This document shows, piece by piece, positions 40,849 through 50,515 of a stretch of 64,000 bases of DNA. The notes below the pieces were generated by a model. The model was given only the letters and a program-made list of their open reading frames with translations. It ran no database searches and was not told the DNA's origin. Numbering within the stretch: the first letter of the stretch is position 1; each line of letters opens with the position of its first letter. Location: contig OW568868.1 of NCBI GenBank assembly GCA_938743325.2, forward strand, positions 248,001 through 312,000, written 5' to 3'. Source of the DNA: Pycnococcus provasolii. Its lineage: Eukaryota; Chlorophyta; Pseudoscourfieldiophyceae; Pseudoscourfieldiales; Pycnococcaceae. A program made the position numbers and the translations under genes.

Positions 40849-40929
40849 CAAAAAAATAGCTAAGTGACGGTGCGCACACGCGTAAACCCGGTTCTCTTTC
40901 GGGATGTGTGCGCCTTGATATGTTTTGCC
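40849..40929 (+). promoter_or_regulatory. SECIS element (form 2-like) of TrxR
   Basis: The quartet is GTGAC at 40864-40868 and TGAT at 40916-40919. Helix II pairs GCGCACAC (40872-40879) with GTGTGCGC (about 40905-40912), with wobble pairs below. The unpaired AAA is at 40884-40886. A short helix III pairs CCCG (40887-40890) with CGGG (40900-40903). The lower helix I may form between CAAAA and TTTTG. The spacing of AA from the quartet (15 nt) is a little long for a standard SECIS. Confidence 0.75.
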
Positions 40930-41166
40930 ATGCATCATCGTGCAGCAGTGTGTTTTGTTTTCCTTTGGCGGGTGTGAGAAAAAAAAACGTGAAGTTAAAA
41001 AAAAACGAGCATTAAGGATTACAATACCAACACACGTTTTTAAAATCTGTCTGGCCCGCTCACGTCTCTCCTCACACGCACAGTCCCACTTCCCCAAAAA
41101 GTCGTTTTTGGTGTACCAGCATGTACTGGTACTCATAACGGGCGCGTGGTATTCTAAATGTTCTCC

Positions 41167-42135
41167 TTAGTTCACCACGTCGAAAACAAGCCTGCGCGAT
41201 TTGAGCGGTGACCATTTCCATCGCTTGTAGTACACAGCCTGAATCAGAACCAGGCTGAGGACGAAAATAAACTTCACGCCCATCAACTTTCGCTCGTCCG
41301 CCTCTGGTTCCGCGGCCCATGCAAGGAAGGTGGTGACGTCCTTCGCCATTTGACTTTCGGTTGCCGGCGTTCCGTCGTCGTACTCGACACCGCCATCCGT
41401 GAGCATCTTCGGCATGGCGATAGCCCCGCCGGGGAAGTACGGGTTGTAGTGCAGCCCCTCGCGAACGGTGACTCCCGCGGGAGGCTCGCGATATCCAAGA
41501 AGCAGAGAGAAGACGTAGTTCTGGCCGTCGTGGCGTGCCTTGGTGATAAGGCTGAGATCTGGCGGGTATGCGCCACCGTTGGCGTACCTCGCAGCCGCCT
41601 CGTTTTTGTACGGGCGCGGGAGCGGGTCGCTCAGCTTGGCGATGCGATCAAACATCTCGCCTGTGTCATCCGGCCCGTCCGTCACCTCAACCTCCTCGAG
41701 TGCCGTCTTCATCTCCTCCTCCGTGTACGCAACACCGACGAGGTCGCGGTAGTACAACCTGCCAACGCTGTGGCAGGATGCGCAAACCGCCTGGTACACC
41801 TGGTGTCCGCGTCGGATGCTCGCGTGATCGTAGGAGGACATGACGCCGTTGTGAGGCCACGGGAACTGCGCGCTGTGAAGTCCGTGCTCCGCCTCGTCGG
41901 AGCGTGTCGTGTCGCTGAGTCCGTACAGCGCTCCGACGGAAAGGCCGGCGATGGCGCCGAGCCTGAGCGTTGCCGACGCGACGGACTCCGAGGAGTTGGC
42001 ATCGGACTTTGCGGCGGCGACGGAGACTGCGGGAACAGCGGCTGAGGACGCGACGGAACGCACGGATCCGAGCGCGCGGCTGGAAAAGGGCGCCAACACA
42101 CGCAGCAGCGACGACATGCTATGCGCTGCCGGCAA
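41167..42135 (-). CDS. CYC1: cytochrome c1, mitochondrial complex III
   Basis: 322 residues. The presequence is rich in Ser, Arg and Ala (SSRALGSVRSVASSAAV), followed by a hydrophobic sorting segment (LGAIAGLSVGALYGL), the bipartite signal of cytochrome c1. Haem is attached at CASCH (118-122). PPDLS, the axial-Met loop GGAIAMPKML, and the C-terminal anchor (KFIFVLSLVLIQAVYYKRWKW) with SRRLVFDVV are all present. It transfers electrons from the Rieske protein to cytochrome c. The start may be Met1 or Met7 (MSSLLRV). Confidence 0.96.
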   Translation of the reverse strand: MPAAHSMSSLLRVLAPFSSRALGSVRSVASSAAVPAVSVAAAKSDANSSESVASATLRLGAIAGLSVGALYGLSDTTRSDEAEHGLHSAQFPWPHNGVMSSYDHASIRRGHQVYQAVCASCHSVGRLYYRDLVGVAYTEEEMKTALEEVEVTDGPDDTGEMFDRIAKLSDPLPRPYKNEAAARYANGGAYPPDLSLITKARHDGQNYVFSLLLGYREPPAGVTVREGLHYNPYFPGGAIAMPKMLTDGGVEYDDGTPATESQMAKDVTTFLAWAAEPEADERKLMGVKFIFVLSLVLIQAVYYKRWKWSPLKSRRLVFDVVN

Positions 42136-42336
42136 GAAATGGAAAGGTGACGTCGAGGTCTACGGGGACGGCCGAACTAGGGTAGGGTTTTTTTCAGAAA
42201 GTTTGTGCGAATATTCTGAACTAACCCCTAACCCAAATGGGGTTTGGACTTTGGGTTAATTAGGGGGTTCCACAGGTGGGTCCCACTACGGTAGGTGTTC
42301 CACTCTTATTTTTTGTATAAGTCATCGTATCCGTGC
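42136..42336. promoter_or_regulatory. divergent promoter CYC1/CUSTOS-like
   Basis: A 200-bp spacer with ACCCCTAACCC near 42221-42236, a short telomere-like match, and a GTTTGGACTTTGGGTT stretch. Confidence 0.4.
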
Positions 42337-42996
42337 ATGTCGTCGTCGTCGTCGTCGTCGGATGACAGCGACTTGAAGCGGTTCGCGTCCGTCGCAGTCA
42401 CTGCCGAGCAAATATCCGACGCAGCGGTGGCGGCGACTTCCAAAAGAAGAAGAGGAGCAGCGGTAGCTCGAGGAGGGAAATACGACTACAGCGGTGGCCC
42501 CGACTCCGACGACGACTACGGCTCCACCGCCCCACCCGCACTGGCTCTCTGGCAAAGAAGACTCGCGGAACAACTTAATCAAAGGCTCGACAGTGAGGTC
42601 ATATACGAGCATGTTGAGAAACCTGACCAACATGGCACAGGTGCTGACGATGTGACTCAACTGGGCATCGCGCTGTTTCCCAAAGGACCGAAGGTGATGG
42701 ACCTGGTGACGGCGACAACGGTGGCAGCGACCGTTCCAACAAAGGCGAAGACGCGCGCAAATTTGCAAAAGGAGAAAGACGATGAGCACGTGCGTAAGAG
42801 GAGGTGCGTCGAGATAGCTGTAAGCGGCGAGGACGTCGCCGCTCACGCCTTGCGGGAAGCGCAGCGTGCTGCTCGTCGCGCAACGCACCAGTGGTCAACT
42901 TGCAGTGGAGGACCGCCGTATCCGCTGCTTTCAGACCCCACGCGCGACACGCACACGGCTGACATGGCAGAGCGAGCACGTCGCTTGACTGGATAA
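42337..42996 (+). CDS. CUSTOS-like nuclear protein (tentative)
   Basis: 219 residues from the ATG at 42337, beginning with a Ser run (TCG repeat) and DDSD. Segments SDLKRFASVAVTAEQI and LWQRRLAEQLNQRLDSEVIYE followed by GIALFPKGPKV are arranged like the CUSTOS/C12orf43 family (Ser/Asp-rich start, an R.AAV.A..IL segment, a helix ending LLDS.I, and a G..LF motif). KRRRG and RKRRC are likely nuclear signals. The family match is by eye and moderate. Its stop is 40 bp from the convergent neighbour. Confidence 0.5.
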   Translation: MSSSSSSSDDSDLKRFASVAVTAEQISDAAVAATSKRRRGAAVARGGKYDYSGGPDSDDDYGSTAPPALALWQRRLAEQLNQRLDSEVIYEHVEKPDQHGTGADDVTQLGIALFPKGPKVMDLVTATTVAATVPTKAKTRANLQKEKDDEHVRKRRCVEIAVSGEDVAAHALREAQRAARRATHQWSTCSGGPPYPLLSDPTRDTHTADMAERARRLTG

Positions 42997-43035
42997 AGCT
43001 TGTATCATAATAAATATCACTTGTACAAATTATGT

Positions 43036-43710
43036 TCACTCACCGCCGCGCGACGCCGTCGACTTCTGCTGCGCGGCTCTTGGAGCACGTGACACAAACC
43101 TGTGTCGTCGCTCGTACTTGAGCGTTTCACTTTGAAGCCAAGCAAGGTCCAGCACACGGCGCTGCAGTGGAACGCTTCCACACCCGCCCACAGTGTAGAA
43201 GTTGGGGTTGGGATACGAGTAGGGCGAGTTCATGAGCCCGTTCGCCGCTTCGCTCGCGTCGGCTGGCCGTGTCGGCATGGCTGATTGCACCCGTCGCGCC
43301 ACCCGAGCAACACCCGAGGCTCCCCCGCTTGGCACGTCCGTGTCTGCAAGGGATGCACGCCTCAGCATCCTCGCGCCCGTCCGTCTCCTCGCGTTTCCGT
43401 TTGTCGTTCGTTTCCGGGCAGCCGCGGCCTGCCGCGCCTTCTCCTTCTCCGCCTTCTCTTTTGCCTTGTGTTCCCAGCACGCACCCTGAAATGCCTCGAG
43501 TTGCGCGGTGGCGTCCGTGCCGTGCAAGCGCAGCACCTCTGCCCAGACTGCCCTTTCGACGGCACGCTTCACGCAGCCAGCCACCACCTCAGCGTCTTCG
43601 TCGGAGACGTCAACAGGTCCGATGGGTATGGACTGCGATGGCCCTCTGTAGAGCAGGTCGCGCACTTCGAGGTAGTACAGCTGCTCGTACGTCAGCACGG
43701 ACGCGGCCAT
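43036..43710 (-). CDS. unknown basic protein
   Basis: 224 residues from the ATG at 43710. It starts AASVLTYEQLYYLEVRDLLYRGP, has a helical acidic part, then a strongly basic Lys/Arg/Ala region (KAKEKAEKEKARQAAAARK) and ends with a Tyr/Pro segment and RRHRFVSRAPRAA. It looks nuclear or nucleolar. No family is recognised. Confidence 0.55.
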   Translation of the reverse strand: MAASVLTYEQLYYLEVRDLLYRGPSQSIPIGPVDVSDEDAEVVAGCVKRAVERAVWAEVLRLHGTDATAQLEAFQGACWEHKAKEKAEKEKARQAAAARKRTTNGNARRRTGARMLRRASLADTDVPSGGASGVARVARRVQSAMPTRPADASEAANGLMNSPYSYPNPNFYTVGGCGSVPLQRRVLDLAWLQSETLKYERRHRFVSRAPRAAQQKSTASRGGE

Positions 43711-43820
43711 AACAGCTTCGTCGCCGGGAGGGGAGGCGGTCAAAGGCCAATAAATGGACACCTCACCTCACCTCCCTGAGACAGGTCCCTGAGATGCTAA
43801 GATGCCCCAAACCCGAAATT

Positions 43821-43848
43821 CTAACCCTAACCCTAACCCTAACCCTAA
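43821..43848. repeat. interstitial telomere-like repeat
   Basis: Four to five CCCTAA units, about 110 bp upstream of the start of the unknown basic protein and 160 bp before the 319-bp repeat element. Confidence 0.85.
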
Positions 43849-44005
43849 TCGTATTCCTTCCCGTTTTCTTGCTCTCCTAGACGGTGTGGAGGAGAGTGTC
43901 CCTCAGCCAAACCCAAAGCCTGCTCAAAAACCCGATAACCTCTCCAGCCTGTCAGTTCACGCGCGAACACGTGAGCTGACGGCTGCCCGCCGGGCGGGTG
44001 GGTGG

Positions 44006-44324
44006 GTGTATTAAAAGAAATATGAACCCAATATTCCCTCTCCCTCTTCCCTCGAGCCGAACCGCAGTGAGTCACCGCGCCAAGAGGCGGCCGTGCCTCA
44101 AGGGGTATCCCCCCCTGCTGTGCGTGCTCTGTGTTCCCCTGTCGTGTTCCCTTAGAGTGTTGTTCCGGTGTCCCCTCCCGTAGGTGTCGTCCATTCGTCG
44201 TGCCGCTGGCAACCCTAGAAAGGCCAACCACGCAGCATTAGAACCCTGTTCCCGGCTGCTGCGAAAACGGCGGTTTATGCGCGTCTCGCGCGCTCGCCAC
44301 TCCAAACCCTGCTCCGCTCTATTC
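44006..44324. repeat. 319-bp terminal direct repeat, left
   Basis: Starts GTGTATTAAAAG and ends GCTCTATTC. Followed by ttttcttgctctcctaga, an 18-mer that also occurs at 43864-43881. Confidence 0.9.
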
Positions 44325-45417
44325 TTTTCTTGCTCTCCTAGATGCCGCAACTCGAGCAGCAGTCGTTTGACGACAGCCGCTCGGTCGCTGAAGGCAGCCC
44401 GTAGCGGCAAGTCTTTCCACCGCGGCAGATGCTGCATCGGATGGAATTGGGCGATTTCGTTCGCCACGGCGAGCAGTCTCCGTCGGTCGTGCCTGTGGTA
44501 CGACTCGAACGTGAGTGTCGAACTGACGTCGGCGGATGTTACGTGCTCTCCGTCGAAGGGACATGGCACACACTGCGCTAGCTCATGATCATTAAGCTGC
44601 GCAAATGGATTGCCAAGGGAAGGTGCGTTCCTGGCTGTGAGGAACGATGTGGCTCTGCTTAAGCACTCCGGATGCAACGATGTGCAGTCATCGGGTGCGG
44701 GCATGCCCATGTGTCGCTCGCTGAGATACGGCATCTCAGCGATTGACGGATGTGATGGTGGTGGAGCTTCGCTGTTGGGCGAGGTTGAAGCCTCAGAGTG
44801 CTCCCCCATCGTTTCGGGATGCTGCTCGTCACGGGCAGCTCCCCAGATGGACCAGTCTGTTTCACAGTCGCGCGGCGCTGGTCTCTCCGCGACGCGACTG
44901 GTGGAGGTGTAACATGTTCTAGAAGATCTTGAGTTAGAGCCCTAACGTTCTGCAAGTCAGACGCCAGTGCGTTATCCCCGTGTGACACAAAGTCTTCCTG
45001 CCCGTCTGAGTTGAAGTATGCAGCCAAAGCGAACTCGCTATCGTCCGTGAGTGCTGCAAGGCCTTTCACGTCTCCGTGGTAACGGAAGAGGCGCCCCAGC
45101 TCTGTGTTGGCGCGACGTGAAGGCTCTTCTTCCTCAGGCTGGTGGTAAGCTAGCTTAAGCGACAACAGCTCGCTGTAAGCTTGCACAGCCGTGCTGAGCT
45201 CGTGCGGCGCGACGCCATAAAGCAGGTGAGCTCCGCAGCCCTTTGGGAGCTCTATACTTTCCTTTCCTTCGGCCACGGAGGGCTCGAAGAAGCTTGAGAA
45301 GGCGGTAGTCTCAAAGCCTTGTTCGCCGAGCAACGACCACACGGAGGTGGGAGCTACGGTCGAGGGCTTAGGTGGGCTAGAGGCCAACGTAGTGGCACTC
45401 TTGGACGCCATAATAAA

Positions 45418-45736
45418 GTGTATTAAAAGAAATATGAACCCAATATTCCCTCTCCCTCTTCCCTCGAGCCGAACCGCAGTGAGTCACCGCGCCAAGAGGC
45501 GGCCGTGCCTCAAGGGGTATCCCCCCCTGCTGTGCGTGCTCTGTGTTCCCCTGTCGTGTTCCCTTAGAGTGTTGTTCCGGTGTCCCCTCCCGTAGGTGTC
45601 GTCCATTCGTCGTGCCGCTGGCAACCCTAGAAAGGCCAACCACGCAGCATTAGAACCCTGTTCCCGGCTGCTGCGAAAACGGCGGTTTATGCGCGTCTCG
45701 CGCGCTCGCCACTCCAAACCCTGCTCCGCTCTATTC
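45418..45736. repeat. 319-bp terminal direct repeat, right
   Basis: Same as the left copy. It ends 62 bp before the TRMT61A start, so it now forms part of that gene's upstream region. Confidence 0.9.
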
Positions 45737-45798
45737 GTCCCTTTCCTCCTCCCTTTCCTTTTTAACTTTTTTTCCCCGTTTGGGAGATTCGTCTTGCT

Positions 45799-47091
45799 AT
45801 GCCGGCGGCGGCGGCGGCGGCGGCAACGCAGACGTCCAAGTCGGACAGGTCAAAAGTACACCATGGAGCCGTCGTCGTGCTGCTCGAGTCACCTAATCAT
45901 AACGCGAGCAGTAACGCAGATGTCTACCTCGCAGCTTCCGCGCCCGCACCCATGACGAAAGTTAAGCTCGGTGGAGGAGGAGAACCGGACCCGTCAGATG
46001 TCGAACAAACGAACAAAAAGTCTGCGGCGAAAAGTCTGCACGACGGCAAGCTCGGATCCTACGACACATCGAAGCTCGTCGGGACCACCTACGGGTCGCG
46101 CATTGTCGCGAAGAAAACAACCAGGGCGGATAATCACAACACAAAGAAATCACCAGGTGCGGGACGAGGCTCGGAGCGAGAAAACGCGCTCGCGCACGCA
46201 GTCGTCCTGCCGGTGACGTGCAACAACTACGCACGGATCCTTCACCACAGAACTCAGGTGCTGTATGACGCGGACGTCGCGCTCATCGTCGCGAGACTTG
46301 AACTAAGGCCAGGTATGGTGGTAGTCGAGAGCGGCACAGGCTCCGCTTGTCTCACGCACGCGCTCGCACGAGGCGTTGCGCCCACGGGGCGCGTGCACTC
46401 GTTCGAGTTCCATCTGGGGCGCGTCGAAGAAGCGCGCAAGGACTTGGGTGACCTTCGCCTACTCGCTTCTGAAGACGCAGGCGCTTCTGGAGCGCGCATC
46501 TACCACCGCGACGTGTGTGCCGTGGGGTTCCCAGCGAGCGAGCCGACAGACAACGATGCGGGAACGTCGCTACCCGACGCCGCCAACGATAATGCAGACG
46601 ATGTCGTGCCGTATGCTGACGCCGGCATTTTGGATCTACCCAATCCGGAGAAAGCTGCAAAGAGTCTATCGCGTGTCGTGCGCCCGAATTCCGTTGTGTG
46701 CTCATTCTCGCCGTGCGTTGAGCAGGTGGTGCGTGCAAGTCAGGCGCTCGTGGACGCGGGATTCACCGATGTGCGCGTCGTCGAATGCTTGACACGGTCG
46801 TATGACGTCGAGAAGAACCAGCTCATGGAGCATCCATCGATTGGAAGCTTGGCTCCATCGATAGTCGTCGATAGTGACGACGAAGAAAAACCGCCGAAGC
46901 GAAGGCGCATCGAAACGCTTGACGCGGAGATGAGCGATGACTCGGACAATGAGTTGGCGGCTAGGGCGAAAAAAACGGAGAAAACCATTGCGGCACGACG
47001 TCTCCCTTGTGCCTCATCGGTGGGAGCACGGCTGCAGCTTGATGGCAAGGGACACACGGGCTTCCTCGTGTTTGCGCGTAAGCGCGTGTAA
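45799..47091 (+). CDS. TRMT61A: tRNA m1A58 methyltransferase catalytic subunit (TRMT61A/Gcd14)
   Basis: 430 residues. With TRMT6 it methylates N1 of A58 in the T-loop of tRNA, using S-adenosylmethionine. The N-terminal beta part includes KVHHGAVVVLLES and KLVGTTYGSRIV. The Rossmann core starts HHRTQVLYDADVALIVARLE and has the SAM loop VVVESGTGSACLTHAL, then GRVHSFEFHLGRVEEAR, the catalytic ADAGILDLPNPEKA, and VCSFSPCVEQV. An insert near the C-terminus is acidic with KRRR. The N-terminal Ala run is a GCG repeat. The gene follows a mobile element by 62 bp. Confidence 0.93.
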   Translation: MPAAAAAAATQTSKSDRSKVHHGAVVVLLESPNHNASSNADVYLAASAPAPMTKVKLGGGGEPDPSDVEQTNKKSAAKSLHDGKLGSYDTSKLVGTTYGSRIVAKKTTRADNHNTKKSPGAGRGSERENALAHAVVLPVTCNNYARILHHRTQVLYDADVALIVARLELRPGMVVVESGTGSACLTHALARGVAPTGRVHSFEFHLGRVEEARKDLGDLRLLASEDAGASGARIYHRDVCAVGFPASEPTDNDAGTSLPDAANDNADDVVPYADAGILDLPNPEKAAKSLSRVVRPNSVVCSFSPCVEQVVRASQALVDAGFTDVRVVECLTRSYDVEKNQLMEHPSIGSLAPSIVVDSDDEEKPPKRRRIETLDAEMSDDSDNELAARAKKTEKTIAARRLPCASSVGARLQLDGKGHTGFLVFARKRV

Positions 47092-47314
47092 CTTTTAAAA
47101 TTTTGTGTTTAAGAAGTTTGAAGTTTGAAGAAGCTGCGGCGTAAAGTGTGTGTATTCGAAATATAATTTATGCGCGGAGAAGCATGAAGTGGAGCTCTCC
47201 TTCGAAAAGAGGATCGTCCTTCAGCCTGGCGTTCGAGTGAATCAATGTGTAGTAAATGAGGTTTGGTCGTAAGATTTGATCAGTTTGCACTTTCCTCGGA
47301 ACCATATTTGCAAT

Positions 47315-47565
47315 TTTCCGAGAAAATAAATAGGTCGAGGAAAAAAAAAGTCCCTGTGGGATCCCGCTCTGTCACTTAACTTTTTAAGTCGGCGCCATTT
47401 ATGTTTCACTTCACTATTGGTCAACCCGAAACGTCATTATTTTTATAACGGAAAATAAAAATGAAGGTTGCAAAATGATGCGCATGTCCTGCCCGTCATT
47501 TTCAGACAATTGTTTTCGACTTGCGGTGGGTGGAAGGGTTGTAAAATGGACGATTTGGGTTGTAA
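47315..47565 (+). repeat. dispersed about 250-bp repeat, copy 3
   Basis: In the convergent gap after TRMT61A, same orientation as copy 2. Here the element is also flanked by gatttgatca (47273) and its inverse tgatcaaatc (47579), which is not seen at the other copies. Confidence 0.85.
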
Positions 47566-47656
47566 GAAGTAGTTTGTTTTGATCAAATCATCTGATCACA
47601 TTACATTACTGAAAATGAGCAACATTAGCAACATCAAATCATATGGACTCCAAGTC

Positions 47657-49278
47657 TCACATGCTTCGCGACGAGAAGAATTGATCAAACTCGTCCTGAC
47701 TCTGTGGCTTTGGCGGTTGCGGGTCGACCGGAGACATCTGCACTGGCGTATTCCCAAAGCTCGGTATCTCGACCATTCCATTTTTCGCGAAAGGATTGCT
47801 CGGCGATGTTGCAACCATCATCGGTGCAGCGGAGCTGGTACCAGCACTTGGCGGCGTCATGCCGAAGAGGTCGTCAAATTCGTTCGCCACCGTAGTTCGG
47901 GTGCTAGTGGTGTCAGAGGTGAAGCTGATGGGAGCAGATGGCTTGGCCATAAGCTGAGGGGCAGAATAAGGCCCAGCCTGCGGCACGGGCACAGGAGCGG
48001 TGGGCACTGGTGCAGGAACGCTCAGACTCATCAAGTCTGCCATCGGATCACCGGCGGACGCCTTTGGCGGTGATGCGGGCGGCGGCGCGGCGGGCTGGGG
48101 TGCGAGCGAATTTGGCGTGCCTGCGTCGGAATCACCGAAGTTCAGGAGGTCAGCCATAGCAGAGCTCGCAGCTGGTGCCGGATTCGATACCGAAGCTGCT
48201 GCGGACGACGAGGTGCGATGGAGCGAGGCGCCCTCCTGAGACTCGCGATAGGCGCGCTCAAGCGCTCGCGCAGCAGCTGGCGCGTGCCTGATGTCCTTGC
48301 CTGCGCAGACCGCGGCGGCGTTTGCAAGCGCGGCTCCCACCGCGTCCGAAGCAGCAAGCACAGAAGAGAGTGCCGCCTGCGCCTCATTGTGGTAACTTCC
48401 ATCGAGCGCGCCAGACAAAGCGTCCGCCATGGGCGCGATCTGGTCTTGTGCACCTCGGCATCGCACTACGAGCTCGTCCAGCAAGTCAGCCTCCGACGCG
48501 CCGGCAAAGGTTCCGATGCCCGCCGTAAGATCGTTGAGCAAATCTGCAGAAGTCTTCGCCATCGTCGCCACCTCCTGCGCGCGCGCGATGATGCTCGCCG
48601 CGTCAGGCACCGGTGGGATCATCTCCTCCGACAGAGCTGCGGCATCGAACATGGCGGAACCACGGCGCCGAGCACTGACTGGGGCGACGAGGCCGCCGTT
48701 CCTTGGCCCACCTCCTCGCACACCGGGTGACATTGGCGCACTCTGTGTCCACATGGGCAAACCTCCGTTTCCGTAGTTGCCGCCGAGAAGCGGCAGTACG
48801 GCAAGCGCGGCGGAGCGCACCCTTGCACCCTCCGCACCGCTGGGCGGGCGCTGCGTGAGGTTCTCGACGTCGTCACCGATGCCCGAAGCAAGTGCCGCAA
48901 CACGCGGGAGCGTAGCGTCGCCGGCAGTCAAAATCGCCTCAAGCACCTTAAGCGCAAGCCACTGCTTGTGCGGGTTGGGCATGTTCAGGCGGCGTCGCAG
49001 AGCAGTCATCACCTCCGCCTGTTCGTTCGTAGTGAGTCGTGAATGTGTATGGTTAGTTTGGCTGACCTCACAGGTTCGCTGTGGTTTCTCACATCGCTGT
49101 TTTTCAGAGGAATACTCACCTCTCGTCCCTGTTGCGTGAGTGCGACGACTGCGTTATTCGCCTGCACGTCAGGCCCCGCGAGCGTCTTGAGCGTGGCGAG
49201 TCGCACGCGCTCCGCGACTGTTGGCAGGCCGTCTGGTCCAACTGCGGGTCCTTTGAACACCTTGAGCAGGCTAGGCAT
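47657..49278 (-). CDS. VHS-GAT protein, TOM1/TOL-like, two exons
   Basis: Exon 1 is 49278-49120 (53 codons), a 101-bp intron 49119-49019 (GTGAGT...CAG, phase 0), then exon 2 to the stop at 47657; about 506 residues. The join reads ALTQQGRE-AEVMTALRRRLNMPNPHKQWLALKVLEAIL, the typical VHS helix 2 to 4 run of ESCRT-0-like adaptors. A central helical part (DLLNDLTAGIGTFAGASEADLLDELVVRCR) fits a GAT domain. The C-terminus is Pro/Ser-rich with FDDLFG and FDQFF acidic-aromatic motifs that may bind clathrin or EH domains. Plant TOL proteins sort ubiquitinated membrane cargo to the vacuole. Confidence 0.85.
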
Positions 49279-50515
49279 ACTAACTTAACTTAACGTATTC
49301 TCCAAAGAAACAAAAGCAAGACACAAATGCGTTCGTAGTGAAAACGTGAAAACGTGGAAAAGGAACAAAGAAAATGGGAAACGTGTATATGTGTGCGTTA
49401 TTAAGGTGCACCCTCCTGAGACTGAGAGGCACCGAACCAACCACCAAGTTGCGAATGCGAATGCCTCGAGGTTCAAGACCAGAATACTACGATAATAAAT
49501 GACGCGGAATGGAATGGAATGGGAGACGGAGTGACGGAAGGGGGAAAGAGGTAACTTTATGTGGCGCGTGTCAGCCTCTCACGAGCGCGGGTCCCAAGTC
49601 CCAACTCTCTCGCGGCCTCTCCACCTAAACTTAAGTTTATTACAGTACAGTAGGTGCCCCTTCTTCCCTCGGGAACGCATCACTGATGAGCACGACCTAT
49701 GAGCACGGGTCCCACAGACGGGTGACGGGAGGGGGAATGGCCGGAATGCGACTTGCGAGGTGCGAGGTGGCCAGGGAGGTTTAGAATAATAATCACCTAA
49801 CTTAGGGGGAGAATGCCTGTTCTTTTTTTTCTGTCCAATGTTGTCAAATGTGAAATGTCCCTTGCAGCCATGCACAACTTGCAAGGTTGTGATTTTATTG
49901 ATTGATTGATTTTAGGGAAAAAGGCAGTTTGGCCGTCTCTTTTGGCAAAAAAAGGTAGTTTGGCCGTCCCTTCCCCTCCCCTGGACCTATTTCCCCACTC
50001 GTTTGAGGCATTTGCTTTGGTCGGTATCCCAGGTCGAGAGGCATTGGCTGTTATAAACCTAACCAACTAGCCCTAACCTTTGGGCAGTCACACGGCTTTG
50101 GGCAGTCACACGGCTTTGGGCAGTCAATCGACTTTGCCCCGACCTGGGATACCGACCAAAGCAAATTCCTCAAAGGAGTGGGGAAATAGGTCCAGGGGAG
50201 GGGAAGGGACGGCCAAACTACCTTTTTTTGCCAAAAGAGACGGCCAAACTGCCTTTTTCCCTTGATTTTATTGATGGATTGATCACCTTAAGAGTTCGTT
50301 CTCGTGCCTTGATCGGACGGACCCTTATTAGCACCTATTTCGTAAGGTTACTCCTAGGAAGCCTACTTCTTCTTACTGTAAGACGCGCGCTTTTGGCTTT
50401 TGCAAAGGCAGTCCCTAAGAACCCTACCACCTATCCGTGGTAGTTGGTACTACGTTTCCCTTGCACTTCGTCACCTGATATCAATCCCCCATTAGACTAA
50501 CCTTATTGATTTCTC
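49279..50515. other. 1.2-kb divergent spacer VHS/AIDA
   Basis: No gene is supported. The main feature is a long inverted repeat at 49914-50262. Between its arms TTTGGGCAGTCACACGGC-like units occur three times (about 50080-50130). Confidence 0.6.
49891..50283. repeat. long inverted repeat with flanking 20-bp direct repeats
   Basis: The left arm 49914-50035 and right arm 50140-50262 are reverse complements with only a few differences over about 122 bp, separated by 104 bp. Each arm itself holds two GTTTGGCCGTC copies. Outside, gattttattgattgattgat (49891-49910) and gattttattgatggattgat (50264-50283) are direct repeats. It looks like a foldback/MITE-type insertion. Confidence 0.85.

Larger units (their letters stand above)
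44006..45736 (-). mobile_element. element with 319-bp identical terminal direct repeats
   Basis: Copies at 44006-44324 and 45418-45736 are identical by eye. Between them (1093 bp) lie minus-strand reading frames: one begins at an ATG (45411) only 7 bp inside the right repeat, codes a Ser/Pro-rich start and then a helical gag-like protein, and overlaps a second frame reaching the left repeat. No reverse transcriptase, integrase or transposase is seen, so it would be non-autonomous (TR-GAG-like). No room for a primer-binding site is apparent and no target duplication is clear, so the LTR class is uncertain. Identical ends imply recent insertion or conversion. Whether it is whole cannot be told. 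Confidence 0.6.

Noticed and set aside
43845-44231. Separate gene across the left 319-bp repeat
   Set aside because: The frame is mainly repeat sequence, duplicated at 45,377-45,643, with low-complexity content.
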